From Candidatus Aminicenantes bacterium (GTDB taxonomy: Bacteria; Acidobacteriota; Aminicenantia; Aminicenantales; UBA4085): a DNA stretch of 64,000 nt. Location: contig JAPKZJ010000087.1 of assembly GCA_026393855.1 (NCBI GenBank), positions 1 through 64,000 on the forward strand, given 5' to 3'. The notes under the pieces were generated by a model that did not search any database, had not been told where the DNA came from, and saw only the letters and a program-made list of their open reading frames with translations. The first letter of the stretch is position 1. Every line of letters begins with the position of its first letter. Of the stretch, positions 8,594 to 16,476 are shown in pieces. The position numbers were made by a program, and so were the translations under genes.

Positions 8594-9457
8594 ATGAAAA
8601 CCTCGCGCCTATTCGTCGCCGCCTCGGCTGCCGTCCTGCTCGTATCCGGCTCGGCGTTCGCCCAGCTCAGCCTGGAGATCAACGTCGGGTACGGCACCTA
8701 TGTCTCGGCCTGGAAGGACGCCGCATATATCCACGCCTATTCGCCGCGCTTCCTCTACGGCACGGCCGTCACGTCGGCCCTTCAAACCCTGCGTCTCAAC
8801 GCCGACGCGGCCGGCAGCGGATCGTTCGGCCTGACCCTGTTCAGCGGCCGCTTCGGCATCCAGATCCAGTACCACGAGTTCGACCCCGCAGTCTCGGGTT
8901 GGAGCTCGACGCACGAGGCCTCGGTGACTTACACATCCATGCAGCCGCCGGACTATACGCCGACCCAGTTCACCCAGAACTCCTCCACCCTCATGCCCGA
9001 GCCCTCCGGCCAGCTGAACGAAAAAGCCTTCAGCCTGAACGCCGTCTACCGGCTCCGCCTGCCGGGTTGGTTCAGCCTGGACCTGTCGGCGGGGCTGACC
9101 TGGTTCAACGTCCAGGGCGAGATCGGGGTCTTGGGGTATTGGAAATACTGGCTGGGCGGCCACTCGGTGCTGTTCTCCGAAAACTACCAGATGGCCATGC
9201 ATATCGAGACGTTCAACCGGATCGGAGGCAACGCGGCGGCGACCTTGAACTGGCATATGGGCAGCAACGCGGCCCTCTGGATCGAAGCCCGCTGGTTTCT
9301 GGCTCCGGAGACCGAGGCCGGGCTGAGCTTCGAACCGATCGACGCCGCGGACGCCATCATGGCCTTCGATCCGATCGAGGACGTCTTCCCGGCCGGCCGG
9401 CTTCTCGTCAAGCCGGCCTTCTTCCGCTTCGCCGCGGGCTTCCGGATTTCGATCTGA
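8594..9457 (+). CDS. exported beta-rich protein, probable outer-membrane barrel
   Basis: A 287-residue protein with a clear Sec signal peptide (residues 1-23, cleavage after SAFA). The mature part is aromatic and shows alternating strand patterns (INVGYGTYVSAW, FGIQIQYHEF, FSLDLSAGLTWFNVQG) and ends in FRFAAGFRISI, like a closing barrel strand. I do not recognise a family. GGGAGAAG lies about 5 bases before the ATG. The ABC permease gene follows after 16 bases on the same strand, so the three genes to 11437 may be one transcript. Confidence 0.75.
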   Translation: MKTSRLFVAASAAVLLVSGSAFAQLSLEINVGYGTYVSAWKDAAYIHAYSPRFLYGTAVTSALQTLRLNADAAGSGSFGLTLFSGRFGIQIQYHEFDPAVSGWSSTHEASVTYTSMQPPDYTPTQFTQNSSTLMPEPSGQLNEKAFSLNAVYRLRLPGWFSLDLSAGLTWFNVQGEIGVLGYWKYWLGGHSVLFSENYQMAMHIETFNRIGGNAAATLNWHMGSNAALWIEARWFLAPETEAGLSFEPIDAADAIMAFDPIEDVFPAGRLLVKPAFFRFAAGFRISI

Positions 9458-9473
9458 CGAGGACGAGGCGACG

Positions 9474-10739
9474 GTGCGACGCCGAACGGGCGGGGCCGGC
9501 GCAGCCTTCCTACGCTTCCATTTGCGGGTCGGGGTCCGGGTCGGCCTGCGCCTCCTGGCCCCGGTCCTGGCCGGCCTGTTCGCCGCCTATTATCTGCTCC
9601 GCCCCGAGCTGGTCCTCCTGCTGGCCGAGCACCTGCTGAAGAGCGGGGACTCGATCCGGCGCGGCCTCTCGCTGGCCGTCGTGACGGGGCTGGTCGGCGC
9701 CGCCGTCTCTCCCCGGGTGACACTGGGCCTAGGCGGATGGATCCGGCACTTGCCCGCGTCCTCCCGGACCCAGCGGCTCCTAGCCGCGGCGTCCCTCCTG
9801 ACGGCCGAGCTTCCGATTCTGTTACCGCTCGGTACGGCGGCATTCATCTTACCCGACAAAAACGGCTCCGGATCGGCCTGGGCGGCGGCCGGAGGAATCC
9901 TCGCCTCGGCGTTTTTCATGGCCCTGTACCTTCTTCCGGTCCGGCAGCCGCTCTGGGCCTCAGGCCTGGGTTTGACGGCCTGCATCCTGGCCGGTTCGGG
10001 ACAACCGCTCCTGCTCGCGGCGGCCGCGGCGGCGGCCTTCCTGGCCGATCGGGCCTCGGGGCCTTTCCTGGGGCGAGGCCGGACGGTCCGCCGCTTCGGC
10101 CGGCCGGCCGCCGGCTCTGCCGCCTTCGGCTTCCGCCTGAGCCTCCGCGCGGCCGGAAGCGGGATTCTCTGGGCCCTCATACCCACCGGCTTGGCCCTCG
10201 GTTGGGCGGCGCTTTTTCTCGGCAACAATCCCCTCGCACCCGGCCCGGCCCGGGCGGCCGTCCGCTTCGCGGCCGGGGCCGGACTGGCCGGCGCCCTGGC
10301 CGTCTCCGCCGCCATCCTCGGAAAGAGGAGGCCGCCGTGGCCTTGGAGCCGTTCGCTGCCCCTGGGCTCGCGGCGGCGCGTATTCGAGGACGCCCTATTC
10401 CTGGCCGGCCCGGCCGTCGCGGGGTTGGCCGCCTTCGCCGCATTTTCTGCGGCCGCCCTTCCGGTCGCAGGGCTCCTGCCCTACGCCGTGCTCCGGGCCT
10501 CGGCGGCTCTGCGGCCGTCCATGGAGACGCCGCGGAGCCCCGTGCCCGGCCTGGTCTTGGAGCTGATGCTGGCCGCGGCTTTAGCGGCGCTCGTCCCGGC
10601 CGTCCTTGGATTATTTCCCGTTCTGGCCATCCCTGCCTGGCTGGAGGCGGCGCGGCGGGAGCGCGCCGTCAAAGTCGGCCGCTGGCTGGAGCGGCGCTAC
10701 TCCGCGGCCGGCGATTCCCTGACTTGGAGCTCGCGATGA
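9474..10739 (+). CDS. multi-pass membrane protein, probable ABC transporter permease
   Basis: A 421-residue, extremely Ala/Leu/Gly-rich protein with about ten hydrophobic segments, starting at GTG. It has no motif that names a family. Its stop overlaps the start of an ABC ATPase (ATGA), which is the main reason to call it the membrane partner. The cytoplasmic C-terminus (REERAVKVGRWLERRYS-like, basic) is short. It could move lipid, polysaccharide or peptide; nothing indicates which. Preceded by a beta-barrel-like gene, it might form an envelope export system. Confidence 0.65.
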   Translation: MRRRTGGAGAAFLRFHLRVGVRVGLRLLAPVLAGLFAAYYLLRPELVLLLAEHLLKSGDSIRRGLSLAVVTGLVGAAVSPRVTLGLGGWIRHLPASSRTQRLLAAASLLTAELPILLPLGTAAFILPDKNGSGSAWAAAGGILASAFFMALYLLPVRQPLWASGLGLTACILAGSGQPLLLAAAAAAAFLADRASGPFLGRGRTVRRFGRPAAGSAAFGFRLSLRAAGSGILWALIPTGLALGWAALFLGNNPLAPGPARAAVRFAAGAGLAGALAVSAAILGKRRPPWPWSRSLPLGSRRRVFEDALFLAGPAVAGLAAFAAFSAAALPVAGLLPYAVLRASAALRPSMETPRSPVPGLVLELMLAAALAALVPAVLGLFPVLAIPAWLEAARRERAVKVGRWLERRYSAAGDSLTWSSR

Positions 10740-11437
10740 TCGTTTTCGAAGAAGTGACTTTCGGCTATGATCCGGGCCGGCCGTTCCTGCGCGGCCACAG
10801 CGTAACGATCGGCCCCGGCTTGACCCTGGTCGTGGGCCCCAATGGGGCCGGCAAGAGCTCCTGGCTGAAGCTGGCGGCGGGGGTCGAGCCGCCGGACGCC
10901 GGTCGCATCCTGATCGACGGATGCGACCTCTGGCGGGAGGAAGCGGCGGCCCGGGCCTCGCTGGCCTATCTCCCCGAACAGCCGGATTTGACCCCCTACG
11001 CGACCATCCGGGATATTCTCCTGCTCGTCTGCGGCATCCGCCGCCGCCCGCGGGCCGAGGCCGACGAGGCGCTGGCCCGCTTTGGACTGATCCGGTTCGC
11101 CGGGCGCTCCGTGCGGGAGCTTTCGCTGGGCCAAAAACGCAAGGCCGTCTTCGCGGCGGCCTTCATCGGTTCGCCTTCGCATCTTCTCCTGGACGAGCCG
11201 CTCGAGGCGATGGATCGGACCGCCCGCGACCTGGTCGTGGCTTGGGTTATAAGGCGGAAAGCCGCCGGAGCGGCGGCCGTGGTGGTTTCGCACGATATCG
11301 AGCCGTTCGCCGCCGCCGCCGACCGCGTCCTGGCGCTGCGCGAAGGGACGGCCGTCCTGCACCCGGATTGGCCGGAGGGGCAGGCGGCACGGCTGGCCTT
11401 CCTGGACCGGCTGGCGCGGGGCGAAGCGCCGGCTTAG
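10736..11437 (+). CDS. ABC transporter ATP-binding protein
   Basis: A 233-residue single nucleotide-binding domain. Walker A GPNGAGKSS is near residue 35, the Q-loop region YLPEQPD near 81, the signature LSLGQKRK (LSGGQ variant) near 128, Walker B HLLLDEP near 147 and the switch histidine in VVSHD near 182. The longer open frame upstream is in the shadow of the permease; the ATG at 10736 overlapping its stop is the natural start. The closest feel is to ABC-2 exporter ATPases. It should power the protein encoded just upstream. Confidence 0.92.
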   Translation: MIVFEEVTFGYDPGRPFLRGHSVTIGPGLTLVVGPNGAGKSSWLKLAAGVEPPDAGRILIDGCDLWREEAAARASLAYLPEQPDLTPYATIRDILLLVCGIRRRPRAEADEALARFGLIRFAGRSVRELSLGQKRKAVFAAAFIGSPSHLLLDEPLEAMDRTARDLVVAWVIRRKAAGAAAVVVSHDIEPFAAAADRVLALREGTAVLHPDWPEGQAARLAFLDRLARGEAPA

Positions 11438-11445
11438 GCGCCGCC

Positions 11446-11646
11446 CTACCGTTTACGATTCGGGCCGCGGAAGAAGGTGTAGAGCGAACAGAACCCGATC
11501 GCCGACGTGATCAAAAGCAGGACCGCCAAAACTCCCAAAACGATGGCCCAGGTTCCCTTGAGGGCCCCGGTCAGAATCAGGGCGGCCAAGCCCAAGGCGA
11601 TGATCAGGCGGATGATGCGATCGAGGGGGCCGACATTGGTCTTCAT
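11446..11646 (-). CDS. DUF2892 inner-membrane protein
   Basis: A 66-residue protein with the whole DUF2892 (YgaP C-terminal-type) pattern: NVGPLDRIIRLIIA at the front, two transmembrane helices, and IGFCSLYTFFRGPN at the end with one conserved cysteine. The start at 11646 has AAGGAGC 6 bases upstream; the longer open frame would run through the promoter. Stand-alone DUF2892 proteins often accompany rhodaneses and sulfide responses, but none is adjacent here. Its promoter contains a striking repeated palindrome, suggesting tight control. Confidence 0.88.
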   Translation of the reverse strand: MKTNVGPLDRIIRLIIALGLAALILTGALKGTWAIVLGVLAVLLLITSAIGFCSLYTFFRGPNRKR

Positions 11647-11672
11647 GGGATGCTCCTTAAAGGGTTGCCGAC

Positions 11673-11706
11673 TTATATATAATATATTTGTTATATATAA
11701 AGTCAA
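11673..11706 (-). promoter_or_regulatory. DUF2892 promoter with twin 10-bp palindromes
   Basis: On the minus strand TTGACT (11706-11701), a 16-base spacer and TATTAT (11684-11679). Two identical, self-complementary copies of TTATATATAA occupy 11673-11682 and 11691-11700, 18 bases apart centre to centre, one over the -10 box and one in the spacer. This is a good operator layout for a dimeric repressor of the ArsR/BigR type (inference). Confidence 0.7.
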
Positions 11707-11729
11707 GCCCGCGCCGGGCCCTTCCCGCG

Positions 11730-11758
11730 TTGCGGCCGGACCCGGTTTGTGGTAATAT
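11730..11758 (+). promoter_or_regulatory. promoter of yebC-ruvC
   Basis: TTGCGG (11730-11735), a 17-base spacer and TAATAT (11753-11758), 33 bases before the yebC start, which has AAGGAG at 11780. Confidence 0.5.
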
Positions 11759-11791
11759 TTTCCGGCTTCATACCGTCTCCAAGGAGCTCAC

Positions 11792-12544
11792 ATGTCCGGT
11801 CATTCCAAATGGGCCTCGATTAAGCATAAAAAGGGCGCCGCAGACGCCAAGCGCGGCAAGATTTTCACCAAGATCATCCGCGAAATCGCCGTGGCCGCCC
11901 GAGCCGGCGGCGGCGATCCGGACATGAATCCCCGCCTGCGTACGGCCATCCAGGGCGCCAAGAACGCCAACATGCCGGCCGACAACGTCAAACGGGCCAT
12001 CCAGAAAGGCACCGGCCAGCTCGAAGGCGCCCAATACGAAGAAGTCATCTACGAAGGCTACGGCCCCGGCGGCGTGGCGATCTACATCACGGCTCTCTCG
12101 GACAACAAAAATCGGACGGTCTCCGAAATCCGCCATATTTTCCTCAAGAACGGCGGCCAGATCGGGACCCAGGGCTGCGTCTCGTTCCGGTTCAAACGCG
12201 GCGGCTACATCGACATCGACAAGGAAAAAGCCTCTGAGGAACAATTGATGGACATCGCCCTAACGGCCGGGGCCGAGGACATCAAGGACGACGGGGACAC
12301 CTGGGAAGTCATTACTACGCCGGAGAAATACGAGGCCATTCTGGAGGCGATCAAGGCGGCCGGGATCGAAGTGGCGGATTCCAGCGTCGGTTACATCCCC
12401 CTGGACTATACCAAGGTCGAAGGCAAACAGGCCCACCAGGCCCTCAAGCTGGTCGAGGAGCTTGAGGACCACGACGACGTCCAAAGCGCCGCCGCCAACT
12501 TCGATATCGACGCCAAGGATATCGCGGAGTACGAGAACTCCTGA
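11792..12544 (+). CDS. yebC: YebC/PmpR/TACO1 family protein
   Basis: A 250-residue member of the YebC family, known as transcription regulators in some species and as factors that relieve ribosome stalling on proline-rich stretches in others. The signature GHSKWASIKHKKGAADAKRG is at the N-terminus, followed by MNPRLRTAIQGAKNANMPADN and YEGYGPGG. Length and start match the family, with AAGGAG 6 bases upstream. It is followed 16 bases later by ruvC, a very common bacterial arrangement. Confidence 0.95.
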   Translation: MSGHSKWASIKHKKGAADAKRGKIFTKIIREIAVAARAGGGDPDMNPRLRTAIQGAKNANMPADNVKRAIQKGTGQLEGAQYEEVIYEGYGPGGVAIYITALSDNKNRTVSEIRHIFLKNGGQIGTQGCVSFRFKRGGYIDIDKEKASEEQLMDIALTAGAEDIKDDGDTWEVITTPEKYEAILEAIKAAGIEVADSSVGYIPLDYTKVEGKQAHQALKLVEELEDHDDVQSAAANFDIDAKDIAEYENS

Positions 12545-12560
12545 CCGGGGCACCCCTCCC

Positions 12561-13061
12561 ATGCGGGTCCTCGGCATCGACCCCAGCAGCCAGGCCACGG
12601 GCTACGGTCTGATCGAATCGGACGGCGGCGACGCGACGGTGCTCGCCTACGGCGCCATCAAGCCGGCCCGCAAATCCGGCCTCCCCGGCAAGCTTCTGGA
12701 GATTCGAGCCGGTGTGGCCGAGCTCATCGCCCGTCATCACCCAGAGGAAGTCGCCGTCGAAAATCCATTTTTCGCCCGCAACGCCCGGACGGCGCTCATT
12801 TTGGGCCAAGTCCGCGGCGCGGTCCTGGTGGCCGTGGCCGAAGCGGACCTGCCCCTCTTCGAATACTCCGCCCTGGAGATCAAAAAGGCCGTGACCGGCT
12901 ATGGCCAAGCCGAGAAGAACCAGGTCGGGGTGATGATCCGAGCCTTGCTGCGGATCGAAGACGAAAGCATGGAGGAGGACGCCGCGGACGCCCTGGCCTG
13001 CGCCCTCTGCCACCTGAATACGCGGCTGTTCCAGAAGAACGTGGAAGCTTCGTCCCGCTGA
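12561..13061 (+). CDS. ruvC: crossover junction endodeoxyribonuclease RuvC
   Basis: A 166-residue Holliday junction resolvase that cuts crossed strands during recombination with RuvAB. Catalytic acids are D7 (GIDPSS), E67 (AVENPFF), D140 and D143 (DAADALACAL). The start at 12561 gives the expected N-terminus; the longer frame overlaps yebC. The partner helicase genes ruvA-ruvB are 13 kb away at 25739 rather than in the same operon. Confidence 0.96.
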   Translation: MRVLGIDPSSQATGYGLIESDGGDATVLAYGAIKPARKSGLPGKLLEIRAGVAELIARHHPEEVAVENPFFARNARTALILGQVRGAVLVAVAEADLPLFEYSALEIKKAVTGYGQAEKNQVGVMIRALLRIEDESMEEDAADALACALCHLNTRLFQKNVEASSR

Positions 13062-13083
13062 ACAGGGGCCTGAGCGGCAGCCG

Positions 13084-14166
13084 TCAGACGGCGAAGCGGA
13101 AATTGATGATGTCCCCGTCGCGGACGGGGTAATCCTTGCCTTCCAAGCGCAAAGTCCCATCAGACTTGCAGTCCTGGAGGTTGCCCTTGGCGGCAAAATC
13201 CTCGTAGCCGACGACCTCGGCCCGGATGAATCCCCGCTCGATGTCGGAATGGATGACGCCGGCAGCCCGGGCAGCCGGAGTGCCGGACCGGATCGTCCAA
13301 GCCTTGACCTCGTCGCCGCCGACCGTGAAAAACGAAACCAGCCCCATCAGCGCGTAGGCCGTGGCGATAAGCTTGGCCCGGGCCGGGCGCTCGATCCCGA
13401 AGTCCTGGAGAAAGCGTCGGGCGTCCTCCTCGGGCAGCTGGCGGATCTCCATCTCCAGCCGGGCCGAGAGGGCGATGACGGCGGAATTCAAGCCTTCCAG
13501 CCAGGGCTTGAAGGGGCGGAGCGCTTCGGCTTCCGTTGAGATGTCCGCTTCGTCCAGGTTCAGGGCCACGATGAAGGGCTTTTGGGTCAGGAACCGGTAG
13601 CCCCGCAGGAGAAGCTCCTCGTCGGCCGTCAGGTCCGCCCGCCGTAGCGGCGTCTCGGACTCCAGAAAGGCCCGGCACCGCTCCAGGGCGGCCTTCTCCC
13701 GGACGTCGCGGTCGGACTTCTTGGCCGCGATCTGCTTGACCAGCTTCTCCAGACGGCTCTCAATGACGCCGAGGTCGGCCAACAGGAGCTCCGCCTCGAT
13801 ATGGCGCAGGTCGCGGAGGGGATCGATAGACTCGAGGGGATGGGCCACCGCGGGATCGCGGAAGCCGCGAACCGCGGCCAGCAGAGCGTCGGCGGCCCGG
13901 AGCTTGCCCAAGGCCTGCTCAGCGAAGCCCGTCCGTCCGGGCTCGCCCGAAGTCAGGCCGGCCGTCTCGCTGAATTCGATGGCGGCGAAAGTCTTTTTCT
14001 TCGGCTTATAAACGGAGGTCAGATTTTCGACCCGGAGATCGGGGACTTTGACGACGGCTACGGGCTCCGTCCCCTTGGCGGCGGCCTCCCCGGTGCCAAG
14101 CCCGGTCAGGGCGCTGAAAAGCGAGGACTTCCCGGATTGGGGCAGTCCGATCAGGCAAATCTTCAC
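13084..14166 (-). CDS. ychF: divergent YchF/Obg-family ATPase
   Basis: A 360-residue P-loop protein with the YchF layout: G domain, coiled-coil insert and C-terminal TGS domain ending GKDYPVRDGDIINFRFAV. YchF proteins are ribosome-associated ATPases. Several usually fixed motifs are altered: the P-loop is GLPQSGKSS rather than GLPNVGKST, the switch motif is ETAGLTSGE rather than DIAGLVKGA, the TIEPN segment is absent, and the base-recognition motif is NLDE rather than NVNE. It may be a second, specialised paralog; whether a canonical copy exists elsewhere cannot be seen. Confidence 0.85.
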   Translation of the reverse strand: MKICLIGLPQSGKSSLFSALTGLGTGEAAAKGTEPVAVVKVPDLRVENLTSVYKPKKKTFAAIEFSETAGLTSGEPGRTGFAEQALGKLRAADALLAAVRGFRDPAVAHPLESIDPLRDLRHIEAELLLADLGVIESRLEKLVKQIAAKKSDRDVREKAALERCRAFLESETPLRRADLTADEELLLRGYRFLTQKPFIVALNLDEADISTEAEALRPFKPWLEGLNSAVIALSARLEMEIRQLPEEDARRFLQDFGIERPARAKLIATAYALMGLVSFFTVGGDEVKAWTIRSGTPAARAAGVIHSDIERGFIRAEVVGYEDFAAKGNLQDCKSDGTLRLEGKDYPVRDGDIINFRFAV

Positions 14167-14208
14167 GTTTTTTTCCTTCGGGGGATATCAGGCGAAGCAA
14201 GAATCGTC

Positions 14209-14236
14209 ATTATACAGGATTCCTTCCAAAAAACAA
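14209..14236 (-). promoter_or_regulatory. promoter of ychF
   Basis: On the minus strand TTGTTT (14236-14231), a 16-base spacer and a perfect TATAAT (14214-14209), about 43 bases before the ychF start. Confidence 0.55.
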
Positions 14237-14280
14237 GGCTTTCATGGGAAAAACGCCTAAACTTGTCTCCGCTTCCTGCG

Positions 14281-14286
14281 TATAAT
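14281..14286 (+). promoter_or_regulatory. probable -10 box of the radical SAM operon
   Basis: A perfect TATAAT 24 bases before the first gene of the operon, with GAGGA in between. No convincing -35 element is found at 16-18 bases, so an activator may be needed or the box may be chance. Confidence 0.4.
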
Positions 14287-14309
14287 AAGGACGAGGAAAA
14301 GCCCCGGAC

Positions 14310-15512
14310 ATGTCACATCCCCTCCCCGTTCTCGCCGCCAGCGTCATTCGCCATCCCGCCATCCTGCGGGCCCGCCCCTCCGTCAATCGATTTCTGCTCC
14401 GCTATATGATGAAGTTTCGGCCGCGACGGGTCGGCGGGCATGTCATTCTTCATTCCCATCTCCCCCCGCTCAACAGCCGGGCCTACGGCCGCTTCGTGCG
14501 CGAGCATCTGCTGGGCGGTAGCCGGGGGCCTTCCCACGCCCAGATCGGACTGACCGATGCCTGCCCCCAGCACTGCGCCTACTGCTACAACAAGGGCCGT
14601 CAAGGCGTGGCCATGGACGCAGCAACCCTCCGGCGGACGATCTCCGACTTGAAGGCTCTCGGCGTCTTCTGGCTCGGGCTGACCGGCGGCGAGCCGTTGC
14701 TCAACCGCGAGATCGTGGATCTGACAGCCGTGGCATCCCCGGACTGCGCCGTCAAGCTGTTCACGACCGGGATGGGGCTGACCCCAGCCCTGGCCGACGA
14801 CCTCCGGCGCGCCGGGCTCTTCTCGGTCTCGGTCAGTTTGGACCATGGGACGGCCGAAAAGCACGACGCCATCCGGGGATATCCGGGTGCCTTCAACGCG
14901 GCCATGCGGGCCATCGGAATGTTCAAGGAGGCCGGCCTTCATACCGGAGTCTCGGCCGTCCTTTCGACCGGGATGATCCGAAGCGACGGCGTCGAGCCGT
15001 TTCTGGAATTCCTGAACGGCCTGGGCCTCGACGAGGCCTGGTTGAGCGAGATGAAGCCATCGCTCCAAGGCCCGTCCGATCCGGCCGCCATCGCCACCGC
15101 CGAGGAACGCCGAAGCCTGATCCGTCTACAGGATCGCTGGAACCGGTCGGCCCGAATGACCGTCAACTACCTGGGACATTTCGAAGCCGGCGCCCATTTC
15201 GGCTGCAACGCCGGGACGAAGATGATCTATGTCGACGCCTTCGGCGAGGTCAGCCCCTGTGTCTTCGCACCGCTTTCGTTCGGCAACGTCCGCCAGACGC
15301 CTCTCGCCGCGATCTGGGACGACATGCGCTCGTCGTTCGCCCCCGGCGAAGATTGCTTCATGCTCCGCAACCAGGGCCTGTTGCGGAGCCGGGCCGGAGC
15401 CGGCCTGCCGATCGCGCCCTCAGCCTCGCGGGAGCTGGTCAAGGAAATCCATCCCGAGGCCCCGGGGCGATTCGTCGGGCTTCTCGATCGAAGCCGAAGG
15501 AGTTCCACATGA
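14310..15512 (+). CDS. radical SAM protein with C-terminal auxiliary-cluster cysteines
   Basis: A 400-residue radical S-adenosylmethionine enzyme. The cluster motif CxxxCxxC is C85-C89-C92 (DACPQHCAYCY), and GGEPLLNRE near 130 is the SAM-binding GGE motif. A SPASM-like tail carries C299 (GCNAG), C317 (SPCVF) and C349 (EDCFM), which could bind an auxiliary Fe-S cluster. The first 70 residues are a family-specific extension with no motif. It is the first gene of a four-gene operon whose members overlap by four bases each. The substrate is unknown; a peptide or small-molecule modification is possible. Confidence 0.85.
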   Translation: MSHPLPVLAASVIRHPAILRARPSVNRFLLRYMMKFRPRRVGGHVILHSHLPPLNSRAYGRFVREHLLGGSRGPSHAQIGLTDACPQHCAYCYNKGRQGVAMDAATLRRTISDLKALGVFWLGLTGGEPLLNREIVDLTAVASPDCAVKLFTTGMGLTPALADDLRRAGLFSVSVSLDHGTAEKHDAIRGYPGAFNAAMRAIGMFKEAGLHTGVSAVLSTGMIRSDGVEPFLEFLNGLGLDEAWLSEMKPSLQGPSDPAAIATAEERRSLIRLQDRWNRSARMTVNYLGHFEAGAHFGCNAGTKMIYVDAFGEVSPCVFAPLSFGNVRQTPLAAIWDDMRSSFAPGEDCFMLRNQGLLRSRAGAGLPIAPSASRELVKEIHPEAPGRFVGLLDRSRRSST

Positions 15513-15931
15513 GTCCCAAGATGATTCGAGCGGCCGGAATCGCTTGCGGTCTGACTTTTGCCGGAGTCGGGACGATCTTCCTCTTCAGCCCGGACGCCGT
15601 CTTGCGGCTCATGAATTCGCTCGGCCGTTCGTTCGGACTGCCCGAAGCGCCGCTCGCAGGCGCCGGGTTCTACCTCGCCCTGGCCGTCGGCTATATGGCC
15701 GTCGTGACCATCCTGTCCTTCATGATGGTTCGGCAGCCCGGGAATCCGGCCTATGCCCTTCTCCTGAGCCAAGCCAAGGGCGCGTCCAGCCTGCTTTCGA
15801 TCGGGCTGTTTTTCTTCCATCAGAGAGCCTTCGTCTACCTGGCCAACGGCATCGTGGACGGAGCCCTCGGGCTGTTCGCCTTCCTGATCTACCGATCGGT
15901 CCGGAAAAGCCCCGCCGCCGCGAGATCATGA
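15509..15931 (+). CDS. small four-helix membrane protein
   Basis: A 140-residue protein with four hydrophobic segments (about residues 7-27, 48-72, 82-98, 103-124) and basic ends. The ATG overlaps the radical SAM stop (ATGA) and AAGGAG lies 6 bases before it. I do not recognise a family. In this operon it could anchor the oxidoreductase at the membrane or pass electrons to quinone, by analogy with small hydrophobic partners of other dehydrogenases (inference). Confidence 0.75.
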   Translation: MSPKMIRAAGIACGLTFAGVGTIFLFSPDAVLRLMNSLGRSFGLPEAPLAGAGFYLALAVGYMAVVTILSFMMVRQPGNPAYALLLSQAKGASSLLSIGLFFFHQRAFVYLANGIVDGALGLFAFLIYRSVRKSPAAARS

Positions 15932-16476
15932 GCCTGCGCCTGCGGCTCGCCGCGCTGTGGCTCCCGCGCGTCGTCCGCGAGAGGTTTTTTCTCGAGCTGG
16001 CCGAGCGGACAGCCAGGGCTTTCGAATCGTCCGCGCCGAACTTGAGTGGTCTTTCCGGCGAACCCGCTCGGCTCGCCTTCGCCCGCTTCACCCAGGAGAA
16101 GGCGGCCGGCCTCCAGGCCGACCCGCCGGCCCGGGCTCGGGCCGAAGCAAGGCTGCGGGAGGAATCCGTCTCGTTCGGCCGGCGGCTTGGGTCCGTCCTC
16201 GGCGTCCGAACCCGGGCCGACGTCCTGCGGGCGGCCCGCCTTCTCTATCGCTCGATCCGGATCGATTTCGCAGCCTCCGCGTCAGGCGGGATTCGCATGA
16301 CGGCCTGTTCGTTCGCCGAGACCTATTCGCCGGCGACCTGTCGGACGATCGCCGCCCTGGATGAGGGCCTCCTCGTCGGCTTGGCCGGCGGGGGGCGGCT
16401 GGCCTTCACGTCCAGACTGACCGAGGGAGCCGAGGCCTGCCGAGCCCAATTCGATTTTCCGGAGTCGCTCCCTTGA
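15928..16476 (+). CDS. ATC-hydrolase-like (PF14196-type) protein
   Basis: A 182-residue cytoplasmic protein. Its last 65 residues follow the pattern of the L-2-amino-thiazoline-4-carboxylate hydrolase-like family: MTACSFAETYSPATCR, then LDEGLLVGL, LAFTSRLTEGAEAC and FDFP, with paired cysteines at matching positions. The N-terminal half is helical, with an FFLELAERTARAF segment. Members of this family are often linked to metabolism of sulfur or lipid intermediates but most have no proven reaction. It overlaps both neighbours by four bases (ATGA before, TTGA after), so it is co-translated with them. Confidence 0.65.
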   Translation: MSLRLRLAALWLPRVVRERFFLELAERTARAFESSAPNLSGLSGEPARLAFARFTQEKAAGLQADPPARARAEARLREESVSFGRRLGSVLGVRTRADVLRAARLLYRSIRIDFAASASGGIRMTACSFAETYSPATCRTIAALDEGLLVGLAGGGRLAFTSRLTEGAEACRAQFDFPESLP

